From contig RXJV01000093.1 in NCBI GenBank assembly GCA_003963075.1, positions 1 to 59,015 of the forward strand: DNA of 59,015 nucleotides, read 5' to 3'. This DNA comes from Burkholderiales bacterium. Its GTDB lineage: Bacteria > Pseudomonadota > Gammaproteobacteria > Burkholderiales > Burkholderiaceae_C. Positions 24,429-32,191 of the stretch are shown piece by piece. Within the stretch, counting starts at the first letter, position 1, and the number at the start of each line of letters is the position of its first letter. The position numbers and the translations under genes were made by a program. Below the pieces are notes generated by a model. It was not told the DNA's origin. It saw only the letters and a program-made list of their open reading frames with translations, and did not search any database.

Positions 24429-25292
24429 TCAAAGGGCCGAGTCACGGCGGCGGCGCAGGGCGAGCAGGCCGGCGCCCGCAGCCATCAGCAGCCAGGTCTG
24501 GGGTTCGGGCACGGCAGAGACCGCCGACACGCCGAGCGTCAGCGCGTAGGCCTTGGTCGAATCGGCCAGGCTCTTGCCGGCCAGGTTGTTGCCACCGACA
24601 AAGACCGTGTAGTCGCCGGCTCCGAGGGTGAACGTGCCCGACACGGTGCCGTTGGCCGTGTTGCTGGCGGCAGAACCGCGGTAGATGAAGTTGCTCAGCG
24701 CCGACGCTGTGCCAGCCGGGTCGCCGTCGCCGCCGACCGACCAGTTGCCCAGCGCGTTCCAGCTGCCGTTGGTGGCCAGGTAGTTGTAGCCGGCGCCGGC
24801 AGTGGCCTGCGCGAAGCTGCTGCGCCAGGCCTCGGAGGCGACCGCGAAGTCATGGTCGGCACTGGTCTGCGGCGCCTTGAACGGCGAGAGTGCAGCCAGC
24901 CCCTGGTACACCGAGAACGCCGGCGTCAGGCCGCTGCTGTTGCGGGCCGACTCGGTGATGGTGACCGTCATCGCGTTGTCCAGGTGGAAGCGGAAGGCCT
25001 TGCCCTTGTGGCTGTCGCCCAGGTAAAGGTCGTCCGTGCCAGTGCCGCTGACGAAGGCCGCCTCGTCGGTACGGGGGGTCGTGGCCAGGGCGCTGTTGAA
25101 CACGAGGTTCAGGTCCGACGCATCGGCCCAGCCGTAGTTGCTCGTGACCGATTGCGTGGCAATCGAGGCGAAGCTGCCGTTCGCGAGCGTGCCGAAATCG
25201 CGGCCGCTGTAGCTGATGTGGGCCAAGCTGCTGGCCGAAGCGGCCAGCAGGGTGCTGAGGGCAACGGCCTTCTGAAGGGAGGATTGGGTCAT
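24429..25292 (-). CDS. PEP-CTERM protein with predicted mature N-terminal His
   Basis: This 287-aa exported protein has a signal peptide ending SSLA, so His25 (HISYSGRDFG) would be the first mature residue. The body is beta-rich with VFNSALATTPRTDEAAFVSG, AFRFHLDNAMTVTITESA and TFTLGAGDYTVFVGGNN, and it ends in a PEP-CTERM anchor (VPEPQTWLLMAAGAGLLALRRRRD). A ribosome-binding site (AGGACA) supports ATG 25292. It is 18 bp upstream of the other PEP-CTERM gene and so likely starts the transcript for the receptor and lipoprotein. No enzymatic motif is visible. Copper binding through the N-terminal His is conjecture. Confidence 0.85.
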   Translation of the reverse strand: MTQSSLQKAVALSTLLAASASSLAHISYSGRDFGTLANGSFASIATQSVTSNYGWADASDLNLVFNSALATTPRTDEAAFVSGTGTDDLYLGDSHKGKAFRFHLDNAMTVTITESARNSSGLTPAFSVYQGLAALSPFKAPQTSADHDFAVASEAWRSSFAQATAGAGYNYLATNGSWNALGNWSVGGDGDPAGTASALSNFIYRGSAASNTANGTVSGTFTLGAGDYTVFVGGNNLAGKSLADSTKAYALTLGVSAVSAVPEPQTWLLMAAGAGLLALRRRRDSAL

Positions 25293-25383
25293 GGAATGTC
25301 CTGTGTTGGTCGGGTGAAGTTGCGGCGGGCGCAACCATGGGGATCTGCTGGCCGCCGGTGAGGCGAGCGGTTGGGCGCGGCTC

Positions 25384-25755
25384 TCAACTCCGCGGCGGTG
25401 CCCGAGGCTGAGCTCGTGGCCATGGCGCTGCAGGCGTGGGGCGACGGTCACGCCGCAGCGGCGCCGTGGTCGCGTGCGTCTGTCCCACGGACGCGCCTGG
25501 CGCTGCGGGCATGGGCAGCACAGGGAGGTGCAGCGTGCAATATGCACAGTGCTCGAAGGCGCGGGTCAGTTCGGCGTCTTCCCGCGGATCCGACTGGGCG
25601 CCGATTGGCGTCTGCGCGCTTGTTGAGAAGCACAGGTCGGCCCAGCGCATCCCGCGGCTCAAGCTGACAGCATGCGAAATCGCAGGCGCCAGCGCCGCCG
25701 CCACGAAGGCCGCGACGGCGAGCCAGACCGTGAGCCCGACGTGGCGACGGTTCAT
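25384..25755 (-). CDS. DUF2946 family protein (HCxxC motif), copy 1 of 3
   Basis: This 123-aa exported or single-pass protein starts MNRRHVGLTVWLAVAAF and has one hydrophobic helix (about 8-24). DUF2946 features are the LCFSTSAQ segment and H69-C70-A-Y-C73 in FEHCAYCTLHLPVLP, a likely metal- or redox-active Cys pair. DUF2946 genes commonly occur with copper chaperones and TonB receptors, as here. The frame opens further upstream (25869) but that overlaps the next gene; ATG 25755 is more natural. Function is unknown, with a copper link inferred from the neighbours. Confidence 0.82.
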   Translation of the reverse strand: MNRRHVGLTVWLAVAAFVAAALAPAISHAVSLSRGMRWADLCFSTSAQTPIGAQSDPREDAELTRAFEHCAYCTLHLPVLPMPAAPGASVGQTHATTAPLRRDRRPTPAAPWPRAQPRAPPRS

Positions 25756-25801
25756 GGCCAGCGCCTGCAGGCCGGGCACTGCAGCGTGGTTGTCGGTGGC
25801 G

Positions 25802-26245
25802 TCATCGGGCGTCGGCGGGCAGCAGCCGGACTGGGGCACGCACGTCCAGCGTTTCCGTCTTGCTGCCATCGCGTTCGATGGTCAGCGTGACGGCAAGCGT
25901 GTCGCCGGCTTTCAGCGGCTGCTTCAGGCCGGTCAGCATCAGGTGGTAGCCCCCAGGGCTGAGCTTGACGCTCTGGCCCGCTGGCAACGGCAGGGCCGGC
26001 ACGGCACGCATGCGCATCACGCCGTTGTCCATGCGCATTTCATGAATTTCCACGCTGTTTGCCACCGGCGACGTGCCGCCGACCAGGCGCGCATCCGTGG
26101 GCGATCTGAGTTCGACGAACAAGCCCGTGGCCTGCTGGCCAGGAACGGTGGCGCGCACCCAGGGGTCGCGGGCGGTGGTTTGCGCCTGCAGGCTCCCAGC
26201 AGCGAGCCCCAGGGTCACCGCGAGCATGACGAGGCGCCGGCTCAT
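25802..26245 (-). CDS. Periplasmic copper chaperone PCu(A)C
   Basis: This 147-aa periplasmic Cu(I) chaperone has a signal peptide (ends SLQA) and the exact family copper site H-x10-M-x21-H-x-M: His68, Met79, His101 and Met103. In known systems PCu(A)C proteins pass copper to the CuA site of cytochrome oxidase together with SCO proteins. Both SCO and oxidase genes are in this window at 2-6640. The start is supported by a strong GAGGGGGA ribosome-binding site, and ATG 26245 overlaps the stop of the upstream small gene by 4 bases. Confidence 0.95.
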   Translation of the reverse strand: MSRRLVMLAVTLGLAAGSLQAQTTARDPWVRATVPGQQATGLFVELRSPTDARLVGGTSPVANSVEIHEMRMDNGVMRMRAVPALPLPAGQSVKLSPGGYHLMLTGLKQPLKAGDTLAVTLTIERDGSKTETLDVRAPVRLLPADAR

Positions 26246-26463
26246 GGTTGTTCCCCCTCGGGCCGAGGCGATGCGGCGGCCAGCCTCTGGGGTTGGGGGG
26301 GCGCCGTCGTTGCAGCGGTTGGGACGGGATCGGGCTGAGCGGCGAAGTGCTGGCCGACCCACAGCGACGTCTCGAAGATGGCCAGCACGGCCAGCAGATG
26401 TGCAGCCAGGAACCAGCGCAAGCGGTTGGCCTGGGCGATGTCTTGGGGGCGGGCTGCGCTCAT
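26242..26463 (-). CDS. Small single-pass membrane protein, unknown
   Basis: This 73-aa protein has a polar N-terminus (MSAARPQDIAQANRLRW), one hydrophobic helix (about 18-38) and a Pro/Ala-rich tail. A GGGGAGG ribosome-binding site precedes ATG 26463. It is coupled by 4-base overlaps to both neighbours (PCu(A)C downstream, the 26460 gene upstream). I do not recognise a family; tight coupling to the copper chaperone suggests a role in the same process. Confidence 0.7.
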   Translation of the reverse strand: MSAARPQDIAQANRLRWFLAAHLLAVLAIFETSLWVGQHFAAQPDPVPTAATTAPPQPQRLAAASPRPEGEQP

Positions 26464-26711
26464 GCCGCCTCCCCGTGGATTGGGCTGCGGACCTGCAGTT
26501 CATCGCGGCGGGCGCGCTGGCAGTTGCAGGCCGGCACAGAGACCCGGACCGCGTTGGCCGCAGGTGCGGCGTGGGGCGATGCGGGGCGGAGTTGGCCCGT
26601 GGCCATGAGGTAGCCGGTCCAGGCGGTCCACAGCACCATGGCGGCAGCGGTGGCAAGGTTGAGGTGAAAGGCCAGCACCATCAGGCGGGCCAGGAGATCG
26701 CGGGTGTTCAT
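26460..26711 (-). CDS. Small single-pass membrane protein, unknown
   Basis: This 83-aa protein (from MNTRDLLARL) has one hydrophobic helix (about 8-32: VLAFHLNLATAAAMVLWTAW) and a basic C-terminal half with a CNC motif in VPACNCQRARRDELQ. An alternative ATG lies 7 codons upstream (26732). It overlaps the next gene by 4 bases (ATGA), forming a coupled unit with the 73-aa protein and PCu(A)C. No family was recognised. Confidence 0.65.
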   Translation of the reverse strand: MNTRDLLARLMVLAFHLNLATAAAMVLWTAWTGYLMATGQLRPASPHAAPAANAVRVSVPACNCQRARRDELQVRSPIHGEAA

Positions 26712-26796
26712 GTCAAGTCCTGATCGGGCCACGCGTTCAGGGCGTGGCTGGCGAGGTCGCAGAAGCGCACGGGCTGAGACCGTGCGGCGGAGCGGA

Positions 26797-27207
26797 TCAG
26801 GCGGTTTGAGGCGGGGCGCGCGGCGCGCCCGGTGCGGGCAGCGGGCGCAATGCGGCGCTGCAGACGCGTGCCGCGGTGGTGTGAAGGGAGGGGGCGGGCT
26901 GCGTGCGCGGTGGCTGCAGCACAGGCGGCGGGGCCATGCCCTGGGCGGTCAGTACGCAGGCCCAACAGGCGGCGTGGCTGCCCGCTGATTCAGGGGCTGC
27001 GGGCTTGTCGGCGTTCGTGTCGGCTGCACTGCTCAGCCGTCGTGAGCCGTTGCTGCTGCAGATGTCGGCCACGCCGGCGCCCAGGCCGGCCAGGGCCATG
27101 CGGGCCGAGGTGTAGGCTGCCGTTCCCTGCACGCACAGCATGCACAGCACCAGCAACGCCAGCAGCAGGGGCTGGCGCTTGCGGAGGCGGGCGAGGGCGG
27201 CGTTCAT
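26797..27207 (-). CDS. DUF2946 family protein (CxxC motif), copy 2 of 3
   Basis: This 136-aa protein has a basic start (MNAALARLRKRQ), a hydrophobic signal/anchor helix (12-32) and, after an Ala/Asp-rich spacer, HAAC81-W-A-C84VLTAQG, the Cys pair typical of DUF2946. The C-terminal tail is Pro/Ala-rich. Its frame opens earlier (27282), but ATG 27207 gives a sensible N-terminus. It is the first gene after a 153-bp gap following the PepSY gene and may begin the PCu(A)C transcription unit. Function is unknown. Confidence 0.78.
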   Translation of the reverse strand: MNAALARLRKRQPLLLALLVLCMLCVQGTAAYTSARMALAGLGAGVADICSSNGSRRLSSAADTNADKPAAPESAGSHAACWACVLTAQGMAPPPVLQPPRTQPAPSLHTTAARVCSAALRPLPAPGAPRAPPQTA

Positions 27208-27360
27208 GGTCGGCGGCGTGGAGACTCTAATCAGCGCTGGCGTTACGAGATTTGATGTGGCGCAGGGCACCACCAACGGCACGCCGATCCGACGCGGCAG
27301 CGTGCGCTGCGACCCGGAAGCTGTGCGCGCGGAGGGCAGACGAGCGGGATGCCGGCGCCT

Positions 27361-28530
27361 TCATGCGGGCCTCGTCGCTTGCCGCCGCAGCGGCTTGCGG
27401 CGCACTGCAGCCAGCCTGCCGCGCCGCTTGCGCAGCCAGATCACCGTGCCGGTGACGGCCAGCAGCAGCGGCAGCAGGCCTGCTGCGGCAATCAGCACCC
27501 GGCCGGCGAGACCGAGCACCTGGCCGTTGTGCAGCGGCAGCAGCCAGTCGAAGACGGTGTCACCGGGCAGGTTGCGCTCGAAGCGGCGGTCAACGAGCAG
27601 CGCGCCGCTCTGGCGATCCACCCAGACCTCGGAGCGGCCCTCGGCAGCACCCACGCGGCCGGGCTCGCCCAGGCTGACGCGCCAGTGCGGGCCGGAGGCG
27701 CCTGGCAGCCACAGGCAGAGCAGCCGCGCACCGGGCGCATGCCGGAGCGCTGTGGCCACCGCCGCATCGCCATCGAGGTGCGGTGGCGCCAAGGGCTCGC
27801 TCCAACGCGGTCGCGGGCTCATCGTCGCGCCGCTGGCGTTGAGCACGCTGCGGGCCTCACCCGGAAAGGTCATGGCCGCCCCGGTGAGGCCGAGCATCGC
27901 CAGCAGCAGGCTGGCGTAGAAGCCCGCGCTGCGGTGCAGGTCGAAGTGCAGCCTCAGGCCGCGCGCGCCGGGCTTGATGCGCAGGGCCTGGCGCAGGCCC
28001 GCGCGGCTGCGCGGCCACCAGAGCACCAGGCCGGTGATGGCACTGGCCAGCAGGAACAGGCCCGACAGCCCCACCAGCACGCGGCCACGCTCGCCCAGCA
28101 GCAATTGCATGTGCAGCGTGTAGACGGCATTGCCCAGGTTGCGGCGGCCGAAGTCGGCCGTCGGAACGGCCTCGCGCTGGCCCAGCACGCGGGCGCTGGC
28201 CGGATCGACCAGCAGCTCCCACATGCGCGAGTCGTCGCTGGCGCTGGGTGTCAGCCAGACGTGGTGAACATCCTGCGGGCCGCTGGCCGGGAACACCGAA
28301 TGCACAAAGCGATGTGGCTCGGCGGCTTGCGCGGCGGCCAGCACCTCGGCCAGCGGCCGGGCCGGGCCGGCGCTTTGCGGTGTGGCCCAGTCCGGATTGA
28401 GCATGCGGTCGATCTCCGGGCCGAAGGCGAGATAGCTGCCGGACAGGCCCACCAGCACCCACACCGTGGCCAGCACAAGGCCGGTCCAGCGGTGCAGCCA
28501 CAGCCAGGCGGTGCGCAGCTTGATGCCCAT
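27361..28530 (-). CDS. PepSY-associated transmembrane protein (reductase-like)
   Basis: This 389-aa inner-membrane protein has the PepSY_TM layout: an N-terminal helix after WLWLHRWTGLVLATVWVLVGLSGSYLAF, a periplasmic domain, then GLSGLFLLASAITGLVLWWP, an LHFDLHRSAGFYASLLLAMLGLTGAAMTF helix and a C-terminal helix near AGRVLIAAAGLLPLLLAVTG. Such proteins are paired with siderophore receptors and are thought to reduce ferric or metal complexes in the periplasm. ATG 28530 follows the receptor stop by 2 bp, so it is co-transcribed with the 28533 receptor. Confidence 0.9.
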   Translation of the reverse strand: MGIKLRTAWLWLHRWTGLVLATVWVLVGLSGSYLAFGPEIDRMLNPDWATPQSAGPARPLAEVLAAAQAAEPHRFVHSVFPASGPQDVHHVWLTPSASDDSRMWELLVDPASARVLGQREAVPTADFGRRNLGNAVYTLHMQLLLGERGRVLVGLSGLFLLASAITGLVLWWPRSRAGLRQALRIKPGARGLRLHFDLHRSAGFYASLLLAMLGLTGAAMTFPGEARSVLNASGATMSPRPRWSEPLAPPHLDGDAAVATALRHAPGARLLCLWLPGASGPHWRVSLGEPGRVGAAEGRSEVWVDRQSGALLVDRRFERNLPGDTVFDWLLPLHNGQVLGLAGRVLIAAAGLLPLLLAVTGTVIWLRKRRGRLAAVRRKPLRRQATRPA

Positions 28531-28532
28531 GC

Positions 28533-30605
28533 TCAGAAGGCCGTGCCGGCCGACAGGGTCCAGCGCCGGGGCGACTCGATCAGCACCGCATAGCCCTCCA
28601 GGCTGTTGAGGATCTTGCGGTTGCCGAGGTTGTCGACATTCAGCGCCAGCCGCCAGCCGGAGAGCCTGGTGGCCAGCAGCGCATCCAGCCGGGTGTAGGC
28701 CGGGAGCTTGAAATAGGCCAGGCCGGGCTGGGCCGCCTCGCGCGTGCCCACATGCACGGCGCCCAGGCCCAGGTCCCAGCCGGGCGCCGGGTTCCACAGC
28801 GCCCAGGCGTTGCCAGACCGGCGTGCCACGCCGACCAGCTGCTGGTTGAGCTGGGCCGGGTCGGTGTCGCGGGTGACCTTGGCGTCCATGCTGCTGGCGT
28901 TGGCGGTGAGCTTGAGCGTCGGGCTCAGCCGGCCGGCAAGGCTGAACTCGGCGCCCCGGCTGCGCTGCTCGCCGTTGGTGATGCTCAGCGTGGGGTTGGC
29001 CGGGTCACCGGTCAGCACATTGCGTTTGCGGATCTCGAACAGCGCGGCCGTGGCCTCCAGGCCAGGCAGCAGCGTGGCCTTGACGCCGACCTCGTGCTGG
29101 CTGCCACGCTCGGCCTTGAACAGGCTGCCGCCCTGGGCCCGGCCGCCCAGGTTGGGCGAGAAGGACTGGCTGAAGCTGTAATAGACCGAGGTGCCGGGGT
29201 TGAGCAGGTAGAGCGCGCCGAGCCGGGCGGTGGTGGCGTTCTCGGTCTGGCTGTCGCTGGCACTGCCGGCGCTGGCCGGCAGCGCGCGGCTGCTGGAGCG
29301 CACGCGCTCCTGGCGCAGGCCGGCCAGCAGGCGCCAGTCGCCCAGGGTGATCTGGTCTTGCAGGTAGAGGGCCACCGTGCGCCCTGCGCGCTCGGTGCCG
29401 CTGGCGTCGCCGATGGCATAGGGCGGCGTCGAGCCGGGCTGGAAGCGGCGCGGGTCGACGCTGTCCAGGCTGTTGTAGACGCCGCTGTAGCTGAAGACCG
29501 AGCGCTGCAGTTCCAGGCCGGCCAGCCACTGGTGGCTGACGCCGCCCGCGGCCCAGCGCCCGCTGAGCTCGGTCTGGCTGGCATCGTTCGTCGGGTTGTC
29601 GCGCACCTGGGCATAGGCCACGCGGCCCATCGCGCCGAGGCTGTTGCCATCGGCCAGCGGGTTGGCCGAGAAGGCCGGGCTGACGGACACCATGCCGCGC
29701 TTGGCCCAGCTGGTCAGCAGGGCCTGGCGGAACACCAGGCCAGCGCCGAGCTGCTGCTGCAGCTCCAGCCGGTGGCTGATATTGGTGTTGTTCAGCCAGG
29801 TCCAGGGCTCGCTGAGCGTCGTGCTGAACGGCAGGTCGGCCACGCCCGGCACCGCCAGCAGGCCGTTGGACCAGCCACGCCGTTCGGTGCGCTGGAATTC
29901 GCCCTCGTAGGTGAGGCGGGTGTCGGGGCCGGCCTGCCAGCGCAGCACCGGCGCGACCAGCGCGTTGCGGTTTTTCTCCAGGTCGATCCAGGTGCGGCCC
30001 TGGTCCGCGGCGAGGTTCAGCCGACCGGCCCAGGCGCCGCTGCTGCGGTTGGCGTCGACGGTGACGCGGCCGCTGTCGAAGCGGTCCCAGCTCAGGTCCA
30101 GCCGGGTGAAGTCCCGCGCTTCGGGCTGCTTGGTGACGGTGTTGACCGCGCCGCCCGGCTGGGCCGCGCCGTAGAGCACCGAGGCCGGGCCCTTGACGAA
30201 CTCGACGCGCTCGACATTGGCCAGGTCGCGCGGCGTGTAGACCTCGGCGATGCGAAAGCCATTGCGGTAGTTGACCCCGGCGTTCGAGAAGCCGCGGATG
30301 TTGAAGTACTGCGACGTGCTGCTGCCATAGCCGACGATGGGCTGCACGCCGGCCACCAGGTCGGCCAGCGCGTTGGGGTGGCGCAGCGCGCGGTCGCGCA
30401 GCAGCTCGGCATCCACGCTCTGGACGCTGACCGGCGTCTCCTTCAGCGGCGCCGCCAGGCGGGTCGCGGAGCTGGCCTCGGTGGCGAGGTAGTTGCGTTC
30501 CGCGTTGCCGCTGACTTCGACGCGCTCCAGCGCTGTCGGGGCGGTCTGCGCAAAGGCCAGGCCGGCGGCCAGGGCGCAGGGGGAGAGGATGAGGTGGCGC
30601 ATCAT
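28533..30605 (-). CDS. TonB-dependent siderophore-type receptor
   Basis: This 690-aa outer-membrane receptor has a signal peptide (ends GLAFAQ), a plug domain with the siderophore-receptor signature (ETPVSVQSVDAELLRDRALRHPNALADLV, YFNIRGF, VEFVKGPASVLYGAAQPGGAVNTVTK) and a barrel ending RWTLSAGTAF. The start is one of two consecutive ATGs (30605/30602) with an AAGG site upstream; the frame is open further but that segment has no signal sequence. Iron-siderophore uptake is the family expectation; given the neighbours, another chelated metal is possible. The PepSY protein is translationally adjacent. Confidence 0.92.
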   Translation of the reverse strand: MMRHLILSPCALAAGLAFAQTAPTALERVEVSGNAERNYLATEASSATRLAAPLKETPVSVQSVDAELLRDRALRHPNALADLVAGVQPIVGYGSSTSQYFNIRGFSNAGVNYRNGFRIAEVYTPRDLANVERVEFVKGPASVLYGAAQPGGAVNTVTKQPEARDFTRLDLSWDRFDSGRVTVDANRSSGAWAGRLNLAADQGRTWIDLEKNRNALVAPVLRWQAGPDTRLTYEGEFQRTERRGWSNGLLAVPGVADLPFSTTLSEPWTWLNNTNISHRLELQQQLGAGLVFRQALLTSWAKRGMVSVSPAFSANPLADGNSLGAMGRVAYAQVRDNPTNDASQTELSGRWAAGGVSHQWLAGLELQRSVFSYSGVYNSLDSVDPRRFQPGSTPPYAIGDASGTERAGRTVALYLQDQITLGDWRLLAGLRQERVRSSSRALPASAGSASDSQTENATTARLGALYLLNPGTSVYYSFSQSFSPNLGGRAQGGSLFKAERGSQHEVGVKATLLPGLEATAALFEIRKRNVLTGDPANPTLSITNGEQRSRGAEFSLAGRLSPTLKLTANASSMDAKVTRDTDPAQLNQQLVGVARRSGNAWALWNPAPGWDLGLGAVHVGTREAAQPGLAYFKLPAYTRLDALLATRLSGWRLALNVDNLGNRKILNSLEGYAVLIESPRRWTLSAGTAF

Positions 30606-30684
30606 TGAGCAAGCCTTGAGCGGTTGAAGTGTCGGAACGGCGTGGTTTGGTTGGCGCTGCGAGCGCCGGGTGCCGGGCATCGCG

Positions 30685-31638
30685 TCAGTAGGCGTAGTGC
30701 AGCCCCGCCGACAGGCTGCGGCGGGGTTCGATCTGCAGCCCGTTGACGCGTTGGTAGACCGGCAGTTGCACAAAGGCATAGGCCTTGAGCCGATCGCTCA
30801 GCGTGGCGGTCACGCCGGGGCTCAGATAGGCGAGGGTCGAGCCCGAATTCGCCACGTCGGCATTGGCGCCAGACTCGCGGCGTTCGCTGCGCAGGTTGAG
30901 CTGCAGCTGCGGCACCACCGGGCCGCTGCCCACATAGCGCAGGCCCAGGCTCAGGTTGAGGCCGGATCCGGGTTTGAAATCGTCCTTGCGGTTGAGCGGC
31001 AGCTGCAGCAAGGCCTGGGCGAAGTAGTCGATGTTGCGGGCCAGGCTGCCGAAGCGGTAGGCGCCAAGCAGCAGGTCGGTGGAGCCGGTGCCGGGCTGCA
31101 GGCCCCGGTCCAGCGCCTGGCCGGCCTGGGGGCCGGTCGCGAAGTTCACGCTGCTGCGGCCGGTGGGCAGCTTGAGCCCGAACTGCAGGCCCCAGCTGCG
31201 GTCGGCCGCGAGGCCCAGGTAGCGGGCCAGCAGGCGCACATCGCCCAGGCTGGACGAGCGCGACGTGGACAGCTCGGTATCGCCCGCGGCCACCGTGCCA
31301 TGGCTGCGCAGCACATAGGGCAGCTGCAGCGCGAGACCCCAGTCGGGCGAGATGCCGTAGTCCAGCGTGAGCGTGGTGAGGTGGTTGGCGGTGTTGCGCT
31401 GGATTTCCTGCTCGGCCGGGAAGCTGATGCTGCCCCGGTCCACGCGGCGGGTGCCGCTGCGCAGCTCGTCCTGGTTGAAGTAATCGTGCCGCAGGTCGAG
31501 GCTCAGGCCGGTGGCCGATGACAGGCCCTGGCTGACCCAGTCGGAGCTGAGCGTGCAGCCGCAGCTGGAGCAGGCCCAGGCGGCGGGCAGGGAGGTTGCG
31601 AGCAGCGCGGCGAGGGTGGTGCGTGTGAAGGCATGCAT
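30685..31638 (-). CDS. Outer-membrane channel-like protein with mature N-terminal CxxCxC
   Basis: This 317-aa protein has a signal peptide ending AAWA, so the mature chain would start with Cys23 in C-S-S-C-G-C-T-L, followed by a beta-barrel-like sequence (DYGISPDWGLALQLPYV, WGLQFGLKLPTGRSSVNF, LSAGLHYAY). It resembles outer-membrane proteins of the MetA-pathway/phenol-degradation transporter type. The lipobox is not canonical, so the Cys residues may bind metal rather than lipid. A strong AAGGAG site precedes ATG 31638. It sits between a siderophore receptor and ycnI. Metal binding and transport are inferences. Confidence 0.75.
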   Translation of the reverse strand: MHAFTRTTLAALLATSLPAAWACSSCGCTLSSDWVSQGLSSATGLSLDLRHDYFNQDELRSGTRRVDRGSISFPAEQEIQRNTANHLTTLTLDYGISPDWGLALQLPYVLRSHGTVAAGDTELSTSRSSSLGDVRLLARYLGLAADRSWGLQFGLKLPTGRSSVNFATGPQAGQALDRGLQPGTGSTDLLLGAYRFGSLARNIDYFAQALLQLPLNRKDDFKPGSGLNLSLGLRYVGSGPVVPQLQLNLRSERRESGANADVANSGSTLAYLSPGVTATLSDRLKAYAFVQLPVYQRVNGLQIEPRRSLSAGLHYAY

Positions 31639-31658
31639 GGAGGTCTCCTTCTTCGGGT

Positions 31659-32180
31659 TCAGTGGGCGTGTTCGGCGGCCGGGCGTGCCGGCACGACCTT
31701 GAGCCGGGCCGCCGGCGCGGCCACGGCCTTGCCGGCGGCGGGCACCTCGGCCCAGTTCCACTCGCCCTTCACGCAGACCTGGCGCACCTTGAACCACAGC
31801 TCGCCGGGCTCGGCGATGACGGTCGCGCGCACGCTGAACTCGTCGTACCAGGCGTCCTGCAGGAAGTCGGCCTCGGAGTTGGCCGTCCAGCGCACCTCGG
31901 CGAGTTCGTCGGCGATGGTCTTGCCATGGCTCTCATAGGGCTTGGCGAGCGGGGCGCGGGTGGTGGTCAGCGTCCAGCCCGCCTTGGGCACGGGCTTGGC
32001 GCCGCGCAGGCCTTCGGGCAGGGTCAGGATGATCTGCCGGGTGGCCGAGCCGTCGCAGCCGTGGCCAACGCGCAGCACGGCCTTGTAGGGCTTGCCGGTT
32101 TCGGCTTCGGGGGTCTCCAGCGTGATGTGGGCCTGGGCGGCGCTGGCCGCGGCCAGCAGCAGGGCGAGGGATTGCTTCAT
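31659..32180 (-). CDS. YcnI family copper-binding protein (DUF1775)
   Basis: This 173-aa exported protein has a signal peptide ending AAQA and His18 at the predicted mature N-terminus (HITLETPEAE). YcnI proteins bind Cu(II) through that terminal His (a single-His brace) with a nearby Glu and Trp; the VGHGCDGSAT loop (38-47) and Trp98 in VRWTANSEA are present, as is WYDEFSVRATV. ATG 32180 has an AAAGG site. It is located between the CxxCxC outer-membrane protein and a TonB receptor. The His brace here is seen in sequence; copper binding is known for the family. Confidence 0.92.
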   Translation of the reverse strand: MKQSLALLLAAASAAQAHITLETPEAETGKPYKAVLRVGHGCDGSATRQIILTLPEGLRGAKPVPKAGWTLTTTRAPLAKPYESHGKTIADELAEVRWTANSEADFLQDAWYDEFSVRATVIAEPGELWFKVRQVCVKGEWNWAEVPAAGKAVAAPAARLKVVPARPAAEHAH

Positions 32181-32191
32181 GGTGGATGCCT

